64,000 bases of DNA, taken from Mycobacterium deserti. Its GTDB lineage: Bacteria; Actinomycetota; Actinomycetes; Mycobacteriales; Mycobacteriaceae. Location of the stretch: assembly GCF_025345615.1 (NCBI RefSeq), contig NZ_JAODWD010000001.1, positions 499,304 to 563,303 of the forward strand, written 5' to 3'. How positions within the stretch are numbered: the stretch's first letter is position 1; each line of letters opens with the position of its first letter. The position numbers and the translations under genes were made by a program. The notes under the pieces are model-generated. The model had not been told where the DNA came from and searched no databases. It was given only the letters and a program-made list of their open reading frames with translations. Below, in pieces: positions 7,370 through 15,060 of this stretch.

Positions 7370-8269
7370 ATGACGAACAAGCCTGGCACCATTGACTTTC
7401 CATCCAAGATCGGTGTGTTTTGGAACAGCGAGCCCTGGCCGATCCGCGAGGCGCAGAACATGGCTCGCGAGATCGAGGCGCTCGGCTACGGGTCGCTGTT
7501 CATGCCCGAGGGCGGCGGCAAGGACGTGCTGGTCGAGTCCGCGGCCTTCCTGAGTGCCACCGAGCGCCTGGTGGTCGGTACCGGCATCGCCAACGTCCAC
7601 GTTCGGTTGCCCTTGATGGCGGAAAGTGGCGCCCGGATGCTCACCGCCCTGTACCCGGGACGGTTCGTCCTCGGCTTGGGCGTCAGCCACGCTCCCTTCG
7701 TCGAAGGCTCGCTGGGCGGTGCCTATCGCAAGCCGCTAGCCATGATGCGCACGTACCTGGACCGCATGAACGCGGTGCCGGCCGAACTCGAGTCCGGCTC
7801 ACGGCCGACGCGTCTGCTGGCTGCACTGGGGCCCAAGATGATCGAACTCTCGGACGAGCTTGCCGACGGCGCCCATCCGTATCTGGTGCTGCCCGAACAG
7901 ACGCGAACCACCCGCGCCATCCTCGGTGACGACCGGTGGATCGTCACCGAGCAGGCGGTCGCCATCGGGGGCAGTGTCGAAGACCAACTGCGGCGCGCGC
8001 ACAGCCACTTGGATCTGTACTCGCGGCTGGACAACTACCGGAACTCCTGGCTGCGACAGGGATTCGACGAAGCCGACCTGGTGATCGGCGGGTCCGAGCG
8101 GTTGGCTCGCGCGCTGGTCGGGATGGGGTCAGCCGAGGAGGCGGCCGCCTCGGTCACCGCACATCTGGACGCCGGTGCCGACCACGTCGTCGTGCAGGTT
8201 GCCGTCGATGCGCCGACCGATGACCCGCTGCCCGATCTGCGCGCACTCGCAGCGGCATTGGACCTGTGA
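7370..8269 (+). CDS. LLM-class F420-dependent oxidoreductase
   Basis: 299 residues of the luciferase-like TIM-barrel family that uses coenzyme F420. Typical landmarks are IGVFWNSEPWPIREAQNMAREIEALGYGSLFMPEG (residues about 13-48), SATERLVVGTGIANVHVRLP (strand and helix lining the cofactor pocket), ALYPGRFVLGLGVSHAPFV (residues about 95-113) and AGADHVVVQV near the C-terminus. The GLGVSHAP signature recalls the mycobacterial subfamily defined around MSMEG_4141 (from memory). The substrate is unknown. It starts at ATG 7370 after GAAGG and lies 34 nt after the frameshifted reductase. Its TGA overlaps the ATG of the following stub (TGATG), so downstream translation was once coupled. Confidence 0.88.
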   Translation: MTNKPGTIDFPSKIGVFWNSEPWPIREAQNMAREIEALGYGSLFMPEGGGKDVLVESAAFLSATERLVVGTGIANVHVRLPLMAESGARMLTALYPGRFVLGLGVSHAPFVEGSLGGAYRKPLAMMRTYLDRMNAVPAELESGSRPTRLLAALGPKMIELSDELADGAHPYLVLPEQTRTTRAILGDDRWIVTEQAVAIGGSVEDQLRRAHSHLDLYSRLDNYRNSWLRQGFDEADLVIGGSERLARALVGMGSAEEAAASVTAHLDAGADHVVVQVAVDAPTDDPLPDLRALAAALDL

Positions 8270-8328
8270 TGCGCGTTGGAGTGACCTACCCGCAAACGGA
8301 ACTCGGCGGTGACCCAACCGTCCAGCTC
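8269..8328 (+). pseudogene. N-terminal stub of a second LLM F420 oxidoreductase
   Basis: ATG 8269 overlaps the preceding stop. The first 16 codons read MRVGVTYPQTELGGDP, the classic opening of another F420-dependent LLM subfamily, but the barrel that should follow is missing: after about 20 codons the sequence no longer resembles the family. The frame stays open and runs without a stop into the nitroreductase gene, so a fused product with a 45-residue leader is possible in principle. Most simply this is a deletion scar that removed most of a second LLM gene. The right boundary is approximate. Confidence 0.6.
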
Positions 8329-8403
8329 CGGTACCTGCCGGAGGCCCACATAGGTGGCAGAACAGCGGCGTTCTCCCGGACTACGAGTGATGAAAGAGAT
8401 GAA

Positions 8404-9087
8404 ATGACCAGTACCACAACGCCGTTCGTGGACGTCATCCGATCCCGGCGGTCGGCCCGAAAGTTCCTGCCGACTCCCCTGCCGGCGTCGGACATCCGCG
8501 CCGTGCTCGAAGATGCACAGACTGCGCCCTCAAACAGCAACACCCAACCGTGGGAGGTGCATGTCGTCTCAGGCGCGCTGCGGGATGCCATCAGCGACGA
8601 ACTGCTGCGAGCCTACGAAGATGGGCGCGAGTCAGCCGATTTCACGTTCGACTACGGTGACGGCACCTACCTGGAACGGTCACGCGCCCACGGGGCCACG
8701 CTGTACCAGGCGTGGGGGATCGGCCGCTCGGACGTTGAAGGCAGACGCGAGGTGGTGCGTGACAATCTGCGTTTCTACGGCGCCCCCCATGTCGCGTTCC
8801 TGTTCATGCCCAAGCTTGGTGACGGGGTGCGCACCGCCGGTGATCTCGGTATGTATGCGCAGACGTTGCTGCTCTCGCTGACGGCTCGGGGATATCACAG
8901 CATTCCGCAGACCATCCTCGGTATGTACGCCGATGTCGTACGCGACGCCCTCGGCCTGTCTGACGAGCTCAAGTTGCTGTTCGGAATCTCCTTCGGCACA
9001 GCTGATCCGGCGGCGCCCGTGAACGACGTGCATATGCACCGCTTGCCCCTCGACGAAAGTGTCGTGCTGCACGGAGTCGCGGACTGA
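8404..9087 (+). CDS. Nitroreductase family protein
   Basis: 227 residues, an FMN-dependent NAD(P)H oxidoreductase fold. The FMN phosphate motif RSRRSARKFLPTPLP at about residues 12-26, the APSNSNTQPWEVHVV motif at about 40-54 and the LGMYAQTLLLSLTARGYHS region are all in the expected places, ending with a compact C-terminal strand (GISFGTADP). It may reduce nitroaromatics, quinones or enals; the substrate is not determinable. Start ATG 8404 is chosen because it is preceded by a purine-rich GAAAGAGATGA site and gives a normal N-terminus; the frame itself is open back to 8266 through the LLM stub. It belongs to the MarR-led redox cluster. Confidence 0.88.
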   Translation: MTSTTTPFVDVIRSRRSARKFLPTPLPASDIRAVLEDAQTAPSNSNTQPWEVHVVSGALRDAISDELLRAYEDGRESADFTFDYGDGTYLERSRAHGATLYQAWGIGRSDVEGRREVVRDNLRFYGAPHVAFLFMPKLGDGVRTAGDLGMYAQTLLLSLTARGYHSIPQTILGMYADVVRDALGLSDELKLLFGISFGTADPAAPVNDVHMHRLPLDESVVLHGVAD

Positions 9088-9121
9088 TGGCCACTCACTC
9101 GTCCAAAAGAGGCGCACAGCA

Positions 9122-9210
9122 ATGACTCTCGACCTCTCTGCCGATGAGGTTCTCGAACTGGCACTGCAGGCACCGACGGGAGCAACGACCCCGTCGGCAT
9201 CATCGCGACG
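9122..9210 (+). pseudogene. Internally deleted stub of a second nitroreductase
   Basis: ATG 9122 opens MTLDLSADEVL directly joined to ELALQAPTG. In mycobacterial nitroreductases an N-terminal SADEVL-type segment and the ALQAPTGSN-type FMN motif are normally separated by about 30 residues, so this looks like an in-frame internal deletion. The frame after APTG is degenerate, and the SN of the motif appears only in another frame. It collides end-on with the minus-strand CrtI-like gene at 9251. The boundary is approximate and the identification rests on my memory of the family. Confidence 0.5.
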
Positions 9211-9250
9211 ACATCGCCGACGTCGTGCAATTCGCTGCGGCCCGTCGACG

Positions 9251-10837
9251 TCACCGGGTGACCAACGACAGCACAGCCTGGTTCAGCCGCCTGCGCGGCC
9301 AGCCAAGCAGACCGTCGCCGGCAAGTGCGGCGCGCGCCGCATTACGGCCGCAGATGCCGTGCACCCCGCCCCCGGGTATCGCGGCGGCGCTACCCAGATA
9401 CACGTTCTGGACCGGTGTTTCGGCCCGACCGAATCCAGGCGCGGGCCGAAAGATCAGCTGCTGAAACAGCTGAGAGGTGCCGCCGTTGACGGCACCCGTG
9501 TGCAGGTTCGCGTCACTGGCCTCCAGATCCGACGGCCGCTGCACCGACTTGCCGACCACGCGGTCGGTGAAACCCGGGGCGTGCTCCTCCAGGACGTCGT
9601 CGACCCGGGCGGCCAGTCGGTCGGCCGACGCGTCGTCGGCGACACCGCGTGGCAGATGCGTGTACGCCCAGGCGCTTTCGGTGCCCGCAGGCGAGCGGCT
9701 CGAATCCGCAGTGGTCATCTGGCCGAACAACATGAACGGCCGCTCGGGCAGCGTCGCGGTGTTCAGGTCCGCCATCCACCTGATCAACCCGTTGTGGTCG
9801 GCCCCGAGGTGCACGGTGCCCGCCTCGTTCAGGCTCTTCGAGCGCCAGGGTATCGGCTCGTCGAGCGCATAGTTGATCTTCAACACCGGTGTGTCCCAAA
9901 CGAAGTGGTCCATGCTCCGTAACACGCCCGCCGGTACGGCCTCGGAGGGCAGCAGGTCGCGGTACAGCCGCGGCGCGGATGTATCGGCAATGACGGCGCG
10001 GCGCACCTGGACGGTGTCGCCGCCCGCGGTGTGCACTGCGACCGCCCGGCCACCGCGGACCTCGATGTGATCGACGCGTTGCCGGTATTCGATGCGCGCG
10101 CCCGCGGCGCGAGCCCGGTTGACCAACGCGGCGGCCAGCTGGCCCGCCCCGCCCACCGGTACCGGGAAGCCGCCGTCCTGAGCCATCATGATCAACATGT
10201 AACCCATCACGCCGCTCCCGGGCGCGTCGATCGGCACGTCGGCGTGCATGGCGTTGCCCAGCAACAAAAGTCGTGCCGCGTCACCGTCGAACAACTGCTC
10301 AGCCATCACACCGGCGGGCAGCAGCATCAGGTGCGCCAGCCGCAGCGCTTCGGAGGTGCCCAGCTTGCGCAGTAACGCCGCGGGCCCACGCACCGGAGGG
10401 AACGGCGAGAACAGCGTCGAGAGCAACGCCTCCCTGATGAGCAGCCACTGGTCGAACAGCGTCCGCCACCGGTCACCGTCGCCAGGGTGGTGCCGGTCCA
10501 ATTCTGCTGCGGTGCGGTCGATGTCGCGGAAGATGACCGGCGCATCGTCGTCCTCGGCCGAGCGCGCATGACCCACCACCGCCGGGGAATGCGACCAGAC
10601 CAGCCCGTGGTCCTCCAGGTGCAGCGCCAGCAGGGCCGGCGAGACCACCGACAGCGGATAGAACGCGCTGTAGAGGTCGCTGACATAGCCAGGGAACAGT
10701 TCGGCACTCTTCACCGCGCCGCCGGGTCCGTCCTGCGCTTCGAGCACCACGACGTCCCAGCCTGCATCGGCGAGCATCGCGGCGGCGACCAGCCCGTTGT
10801 GGCCAGCGCCGATGACGACCGCGTCCGCGGTGGTCAT
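9251..10837 (-). CDS. CrtI-like phytoene dehydrogenase-family FAD oxidoreductase
   Basis: 528 residues. The N-terminal dinucleotide fold is explicit (AVVIGAGHNGLVAAAMLADA, then VVVLEAQDGPGGAVKSAE), as in CrtI/amine-oxidase type flavoproteins, and the C-terminus carries the second FAD contact (VQNVYLGSAAAIPGGGVHGICG). The middle has QDGGFPVPVGGAGQLAAALV, the conserved phytoene dehydrogenase-like segment. I start it at ATG 10837, which overlaps the stop of the SRPBCC gene by 4 nt (ATGA). It ends the SDR-SRPBCC-oxidoreductase operon. The substrate is unknown; there are no carotenoid synthesis genes nearby, so desaturation or isomerisation of another lipid is equally possible. Confidence 0.87.
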   Translation of the reverse strand: MTTADAVVIGAGHNGLVAAAMLADAGWDVVVLEAQDGPGGAVKSAELFPGYVSDLYSAFYPLSVVSPALLALHLEDHGLVWSHSPAVVGHARSAEDDDAPVIFRDIDRTAAELDRHHPGDGDRWRTLFDQWLLIREALLSTLFSPFPPVRGPAALLRKLGTSEALRLAHLMLLPAGVMAEQLFDGDAARLLLLGNAMHADVPIDAPGSGVMGYMLIMMAQDGGFPVPVGGAGQLAAALVNRARAAGARIEYRQRVDHIEVRGGRAVAVHTAGGDTVQVRRAVIADTSAPRLYRDLLPSEAVPAGVLRSMDHFVWDTPVLKINYALDEPIPWRSKSLNEAGTVHLGADHNGLIRWMADLNTATLPERPFMLFGQMTTADSSRSPAGTESAWAYTHLPRGVADDASADRLAARVDDVLEEHAPGFTDRVVGKSVQRPSDLEASDANLHTGAVNGGTSQLFQQLIFRPAPGFGRAETPVQNVYLGSAAAIPGGGVHGICGRNAARAALAGDGLLGWPRRRLNQAVLSLVTR

Positions 10838-11304
10838 TCCGGTTCGACGCGCCGCTCGGCGAGCGCAGCCAGTCGATAGGTGCACTCGCGGTTGCGCGGG
10901 AACGCGGCCATCAGGGCCAGTCGGCGGGGCACCAGGTTGAGCGGCCCGCCGATGGGTACCTCCGCCATCTCGATGCGGCATCCGTTGTCGGTGTCGTACA
11001 GACGCAACGTGATTCGGGCACCTCCGAACGGTCGTCCCCTGGCGTGCAGGACGAGCTCTTCCTCGGGCGTGCACGACTCGACCTCGGTCTCGTCGTCGAT
11101 CACCACGGGCCAGACGCCGATCGTGTGGTGGATCTTGCTGCCCGGTGCGGGCCAACTGCGGTCGACGGCGCGCATACGGGTGTTGCCGACCACCCATTGC
11201 GAGTAGGTCCAACCGTCCGCGATCACGTCCCATACCTGTTTGCGCGTCGCGGTGGTGTCGCGCTTGACCGTCAGCGAGCTGTCTGCTGCGGCGGGTCCCG
11301 TCAT
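10834..11304 (-). CDS. SRPBCC (START-like) family protein
   Basis: 156 residues, one START-like helix-grip domain: an N-terminal strand SLTVKRDTTATRKQVWDVIADGW, the W-x-x-W-V-V-G segment, HTIGVWPVVIDDETEV and a C-terminal long helix (LVPRRLALMAAFPRNRECTYRLAALA). Such proteins bind hydrophobic ligands in the cavity. ATG 11304 is preceded by AAAGGAAG. It sits 12 nt after the SDR and overlaps the CrtI-like gene, so all three likely act on one lipophilic compound. No catalytic residues can be assigned. Confidence 0.83.
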   Translation of the reverse strand: MTGPAAADSSLTVKRDTTATRKQVWDVIADGWTYSQWVVGNTRMRAVDRSWPAPGSKIHHTIGVWPVVIDDETEVESCTPEEELVLHARGRPFGGARITLRLYDTDNGCRIEMAEVPIGGPLNLVPRRLALMAAFPRNRECTYRLAALAERRVEPE

Positions 11305-11316
11305 GGGATCTTCCTT

Positions 11317-12102
11317 TCAGTTGCTTCCTGTGCGGGTGACGATCAGCCGGTTCGCCGCCGACTTGACTGAGTCGGGCAAGAACGCGTTCGAGATTCCCAT
11401 CGCCTTGGAGAACAGCGATGCCGCAACGACCTTGCGGTCACCCCTCATCAACGCGTCGTAGCCCTGTTTGGCGACTCGCGCCGGCTCATCTTTGGGCATA
11501 CGCCCGAGCACGGTGTCGGTCATACCGGCGCGACGGAAGAACTCGGTGCGCGTCGGGCCCGGCATCAATGACGTGACGGTGACGCCGGTGCCGCGCATCT
11601 CGTCGTGCAGCGCCTCGACGAACGACTGGACGAACGACTTCGACGCGTTGTACATCGTCTGATTCCAGCCGGGCATGCCCGCGACGATCGACGATGTGAA
11701 CAACACCTTGCCCTCGCCGCGCTCGGCCATGTCGCGCAGCACGAGTTTGGCCAAGTGCACCGTCGACCGCACATTGAGGTCGACGATCGCGAGATCCTCG
11801 TCGAGATCCCGGTCGACGAACGGACCCTCGCCGCCGATGCCGGCGTTGAGCGCGGCCACGTCGATGCGGCGACCGCCCGCGGTGACGCTTCGATAGAGCC
11901 GCTCCACCTCTTTGGGTTTGCGCAGATCGACTTGGACCGCCTCGACCTCGACGCCGCCGCCTCTGAGCTCTTCGGCGCTGGTCGCGATGGCGGGATCGTC
12001 GGCGGCCACGATCAGGTCATAACCATCGGCGGCGAGCAGTTTCGCCAGTTCCAACCCGATACCGCTGGAGGCGCCGGTGATCAGGGCACAGCGTTTATCC
12101 AC
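11317..12102 (-). CDS. Short-chain dehydrogenase/reductase (SDR)
   Basis: 261 residues, classical SDR. NAD(P)-binding TGASSGIGLELAKLLA at residues 8-23; NAG (ALNAGIGG) near 87; catalytic Ser in LFTSSIVAGM; the Y-x-x-x-K active site as YNASK near 154; and PGPTRTEFF after it. The start codon is GTG at 12102 (the downstream codons DKRCALITGAS fit the usual N-terminus). It is the first gene of a tight operon with the SRPBCC protein and the CrtI-like oxidoreductase. The acidic cofactor-loop residue (AADD) suggests NAD(H) preference, which is an inference. Confidence 0.88.
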   Translation of the reverse strand: MDKRCALITGASSGIGLELAKLLAADGYDLIVAADDPAIATSAEELRGGGVEVEAVQVDLRKPKEVERLYRSVTAGGRRIDVAALNAGIGGEGPFVDRDLDEDLAIVDLNVRSTVHLAKLVLRDMAERGEGKVLFTSSIVAGMPGWNQTMYNASKSFVQSFVEALHDEMRGTGVTVTSLMPGPTRTEFFRRAGMTDTVLGRMPKDEPARVAKQGYDALMRGDRKVVAASLFSKAMGISNAFLPDSVKSAANRLIVTRTGSN

Positions 12103-12172
12103 GTAGGCGGGCTACCCGACGCGGGGGACGGTAAACGCCTCGCAGGCCGGTACGGACGGTTTGCGGGCAGTC

Positions 12173-13063
12173 TCAGGCAGTTTCGGCGGCGAGCGCGATC
12201 AGCTTCGCCCGCACCAGATCGGGCCGTTCGTCGAGGATGAAGTGCCCGGCGTCGACGCCTTCGAAGGTGTAGTCGTCCGCATTCGCGGTCTCCGCTGCGG
12301 CCAGCGACGGGTGCACCGCACTGTCGCCCAGCCCGAACAACGCGCGGATGGGCACGGTCGCGCGGCGGCTCTCCCGACTGCGCGCTCCGGCGGGCACTTC
12401 GCGCAGCAGGAACGTGCGGTACGTGTCGGTCGCGGCGCGGGCGGCCACCGGGTCGCGAAAGCGGTCGACGTACACCCGAGCGGTCTCGCGATCCAGTGCG
12501 GACGCCGACGAGAAGACCCGGTGAAGGAAGTCACTGCGACGTTGCAGCAGGACTCCGATCGTCGATACGGGCACCTGATACCAGAACCGCCACGCGTGCG
12601 GCGCCACCGTCTTGAGGTCCACCCACGGGTGAGCCATGTTGAGCGCGAGATAACCGTCGATGCGCTCCGGCGCGCGCAGCACCATGAGGTGCCCGACGAA
12701 CCCGCCCCAGTCGTGGCCGACCAGCAACACCCTGTCGAGGCCGAGCGCGTCGAGTAGCGCGAGCACATCGCTGGCCACGTCCTCCTTGGCCCACCGGTGC
12801 GGCGGTGGCCCGGACCAGCCGTAGCCGGGCAGATCCGGCGCGATGATGCGCAGCCCATCCGGCGGGTCGGCGAGCAGATCGCGATAGACCCAGTGGTGTT
12901 GCGGCCAGCCGTGCAACGCGACGACCGGACGGGCATCCGGCGGGCCGGCCTCGGTGACGTGAAACCGCACGCCGCGAGCCTCGACGAAGGATCGGCGCAC
13001 CCCCGGGATCGACGGCGGGCCGTCAGTGCTCGGTTGTTGCTCGCGCGAGCGCTGGTCGGCCAT
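12173..13063 (-). CDS. Alpha/beta hydrolase, epoxide hydrolase/dehalogenase-like
   Basis: 296 residues. Oxyanion-hole motif HGWPQHHWVY near residue 51, nucleophile elbow GHDWGGFVGH with Asp in place of Ser near residue 116, and catalytic His in DAGHFILDERP near the C-terminus: the pattern of epoxide hydrolases and haloalkane dehalogenases. The conserved segment DLPGYGWSGPP precedes the elbow, and the cap domain lies at about residues 140-230. The start ATG at 13063 is 7 nt after a TATAGT hexamer (13076-13071, minus strand), predicting a leaderless mRNA. It is divergent from prpE. Confidence 0.88.
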   Translation of the reverse strand: MADQRSREQQPSTDGPPSIPGVRRSFVEARGVRFHVTEAGPPDARPVVALHGWPQHHWVYRDLLADPPDGLRIIAPDLPGYGWSGPPPHRWAKEDVASDVLALLDALGLDRVLLVGHDWGGFVGHLMVLRAPERIDGYLALNMAHPWVDLKTVAPHAWRFWYQVPVSTIGVLLQRRSDFLHRVFSSASALDRETARVYVDRFRDPVAARAATDTYRTFLLREVPAGARSRESRRATVPIRALFGLGDSAVHPSLAAAETANADDYTFEGVDAGHFILDERPDLVRAKLIALAAETA

Positions 13064-13070
13064 GGATCGG

Positions 13071-13100
13071 ACTATAGAGAAGAGCCCGTCGCGCTACCGT
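13071..13100. promoter_or_regulatory. Divergent leaderless -10 boxes for the hydrolase and prpE
   Basis: Minus strand: TATAGT (13076-13071), 7 nt before ATG 13063. Plus strand: TACCGT (13095-13100), 6 nt before ATG 13107. Both fit TANNNT with transcription starting at the start codon, and only 43 bp separate the two genes. Confidence 0.6.
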
Positions 13101-13106
13101 GCCGGT

Positions 13107-14987
13107 ATGGGCGGATACCGAGAATTGTTTGAGGCCAGCCTCGCGGATCCGGCGTCGTTCTGGGCCGATGCGGCGGCCGCGGTGACCTGGACCCGCGAAC
13201 CGCAGCAAGTGCTCGACGACACCAACCCGCCGTTCTACCGGTGGTTCCCCGACGGGGAGCTCAACACCTGCGCCAATGCGCTCGACCGCCACGTCGAGGG
13301 TGGCCGCGCCGAGCAGCCCGCGCTGATCTACGACTCCCCGGTCACCGGGTCACAGCGCACGTACACCTACCGGGAACTGCTCGACGAGACGCAGCGCTTC
13401 GCGGGCGCGTTGGCCAACCTCGGCGTCGGCAAGGGCGACTGCGTCGTGATCTACATGCCGATGGTGCCCGAAGCGGTGATCGCGATGCTGGCCTGCGCGC
13501 GGCTGGGCGCTGTGCACTCGGTGGTGTTCGGCGGGTTCGCCGCGCACGAGCTCGCGGCCCGCATCGACGACGCCCGCCCCGTCGTCGTGGTGTCGGCGTC
13601 GTGCGGTGTTGAACCGACCCGCACCGTCGACTACAAACCGATGCTCGACGCGGCGCTGGAGATCGCCGAACACGACACCGCGACATGCGTGATCCTGCAG
13701 CGCGAGCAGCGGCCGTCCGAGTTGATCACCGGCCGTGACCACGACTGGCGCGAGCTGATGGCTTCCGAAGACACGGCGCCCCCGCACGCCCCCGTGCCGG
13801 TGGCCGCCAACGACCCGCTGTATGTGCTCTACACGTCCGGCACGACGGGCAAGCCGAAGGGCATCGTCCGCGACAACGGCGGGCACGCGGTCGCGCTGCT
13901 GTGGAGCATGCGCAACATCTACGACACCGAACCGGGAGACGTGTACTGGGCGGCGTCCGACGTCGGCTGGGTCGTCGGCCACTCCTACATCGTCTATGGC
14001 CCACTGCTTCTCGGCGCGACGACCGTGCTCTACGAAGGTAAGCCCGTCGGCACACCGGACGCGGGCGCGTTCTGGCGCGTGGCCGCCGAGCACCGCGTCA
14101 AGGTGATGTTCACCGCGCCGACGGCCATCCGCGCGATCAAGAAGGAGGATCCCGACGGCGCCGCGCTCGCCCAGTACGACCTCTCGGCGCTGCGGTACCT
14201 GTTCCAGGCCGGTGAACGCCTGGACCCCGGCACCTACCACTGGGCCTCGGAGCGGCTCGGCATCCCGGTCGTCGACCACTGGTGGCAAACCGAGACCGGC
14301 TGGTCCATCGCGGCCAATCCGATGGGGCTCGAGGTGCACGAGGTCAAGCCCGGCTCGGCGACCGTACCGATGCCCGGCTACGACGTGCGGATCCTGCGTC
14401 CCGACGGGTCGCGGTGCGACGCGAACGAGGAAGGTGCGATCTGTGTGCGCCTGCCGCTTCCGCCGGGGACGCTGCCGACGCTGTGGGGCGACGACGACCG
14501 GTACGTCGCGGCGTACCTGTCCGCATTCGACGGCTACTACCTCACCGGCGATGGAGGTTACCTCGACGAGGACGGCCACCTGTTCGTGATGGGTCGCACC
14601 GACGACGTCATCAACGTTGCGGGACACCGTCTTTCGACGGGATCCATCGAAGCGGTGTTGGCCACCCATCCCGCCGTTGCGGAGTGCGCGGTGATCGGGG
14701 TCGCCGACGACGTCAAGGGTCAGGTGCCGCGCGGTCTCGTCGTGCTCAAAGCGGGCGCATCGGCCGATCGCCTGGAGGACGAGCTCGTCGCGGCGGTGCG
14801 CGAGAACATCGGCGCGGTGGCGAGTTTCAAGACCGTCGACGTGGTGGCGGCGCTGCCGAAGACACGGTCGGGAAAGATCCTGCGCAAGACCATGCGCGGC
14901 ATCGCCGACGGCCGCGAGGAGCCGGTGCCGTCGACCATCGAGGATCCAGGTGTGCTGGACAAGCTCAAACCTATTCTGCGCGCCTAG
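13107..14987 (+). CDS. prpE: Propionyl-CoA/acetyl-CoA synthetase (AMP-forming)
   Basis: 626 residues, full length for PrpE. It activates propionate (or acetate) with ATP and CoA. Features in order: the N-terminal ACS domain with FWADAAAAVTWTREP; the phosphate-binding loop YTSGTTGKPKGIVR near residue 245; the substrate pocket VYWAASDVGWVVGHSYIVYGP; the adenine motif DHWWQTETGW; the hinge YYLTGDGGYLDEDGHLFVMGRTDD; and the C-terminal acylation-site lysine in PKTRSGKILRKTMR. The distinctive IVRDNGGHAVAL motif after the P-loop is the PrpE type. I chose ATG 13107 because a TACCGT box lies 6 nt upstream (leaderless) and the sequence MGGYRELFEASLADP is the usual opening. In mycobacteria it feeds propionate into the methylcitrate or methylmalonyl pathways. 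Confidence 0.92.
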   Translation: MGGYRELFEASLADPASFWADAAAAVTWTREPQQVLDDTNPPFYRWFPDGELNTCANALDRHVEGGRAEQPALIYDSPVTGSQRTYTYRELLDETQRFAGALANLGVGKGDCVVIYMPMVPEAVIAMLACARLGAVHSVVFGGFAAHELAARIDDARPVVVVSASCGVEPTRTVDYKPMLDAALEIAEHDTATCVILQREQRPSELITGRDHDWRELMASEDTAPPHAPVPVAANDPLYVLYTSGTTGKPKGIVRDNGGHAVALLWSMRNIYDTEPGDVYWAASDVGWVVGHSYIVYGPLLLGATTVLYEGKPVGTPDAGAFWRVAAEHRVKVMFTAPTAIRAIKKEDPDGAALAQYDLSALRYLFQAGERLDPGTYHWASERLGIPVVDHWWQTETGWSIAANPMGLEVHEVKPGSATVPMPGYDVRILRPDGSRCDANEEGAICVRLPLPPGTLPTLWGDDDRYVAAYLSAFDGYYLTGDGGYLDEDGHLFVMGRTDDVINVAGHRLSTGSIEAVLATHPAVAECAVIGVADDVKGQVPRGLVVLKAGASADRLEDELVAAVRENIGAVASFKTVDVVAALPKTRSGKILRKTMRGIADGREEPVPSTIEDPGVLDKLKPILRA

Positions 14988-14997
14988 ACATCCCTCG

Positions 14998-15055
14998 CGA
15001 GCAGACGCAAAACTGCCTGAAATTCGCTAGAAACGTGCAGGTTTGCGTCTGCTCG
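14998..15055. terminator. Long hairpin between convergent prpE and MFS genes
   Basis: CGAGCAGACGCAAAACTGC (14998-15016) pairs with GCAGGTTTGCGTCTGCTCG (15037-15055): 18 of 19 positions match, around a 20-nt loop. It fills nearly all of the 73-bp gap between two convergent stop codons, so it can terminate transcription from both sides. The arms are less GC-rich than usual and so nearly perfect that a dispersed intergenic element is possible. Confidence 0.75.
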
Positions 15056-15060
15056 GCCGG

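Noticed and set aside
9251..11233. Single 660-codon minus-strand protein joining the CrtI-like and SRPBCC regions
   Set aside because: The N-terminal part is a shadow of the SRPBCC frame; a normal GxGxxG N-terminus begins at ATG 10837.
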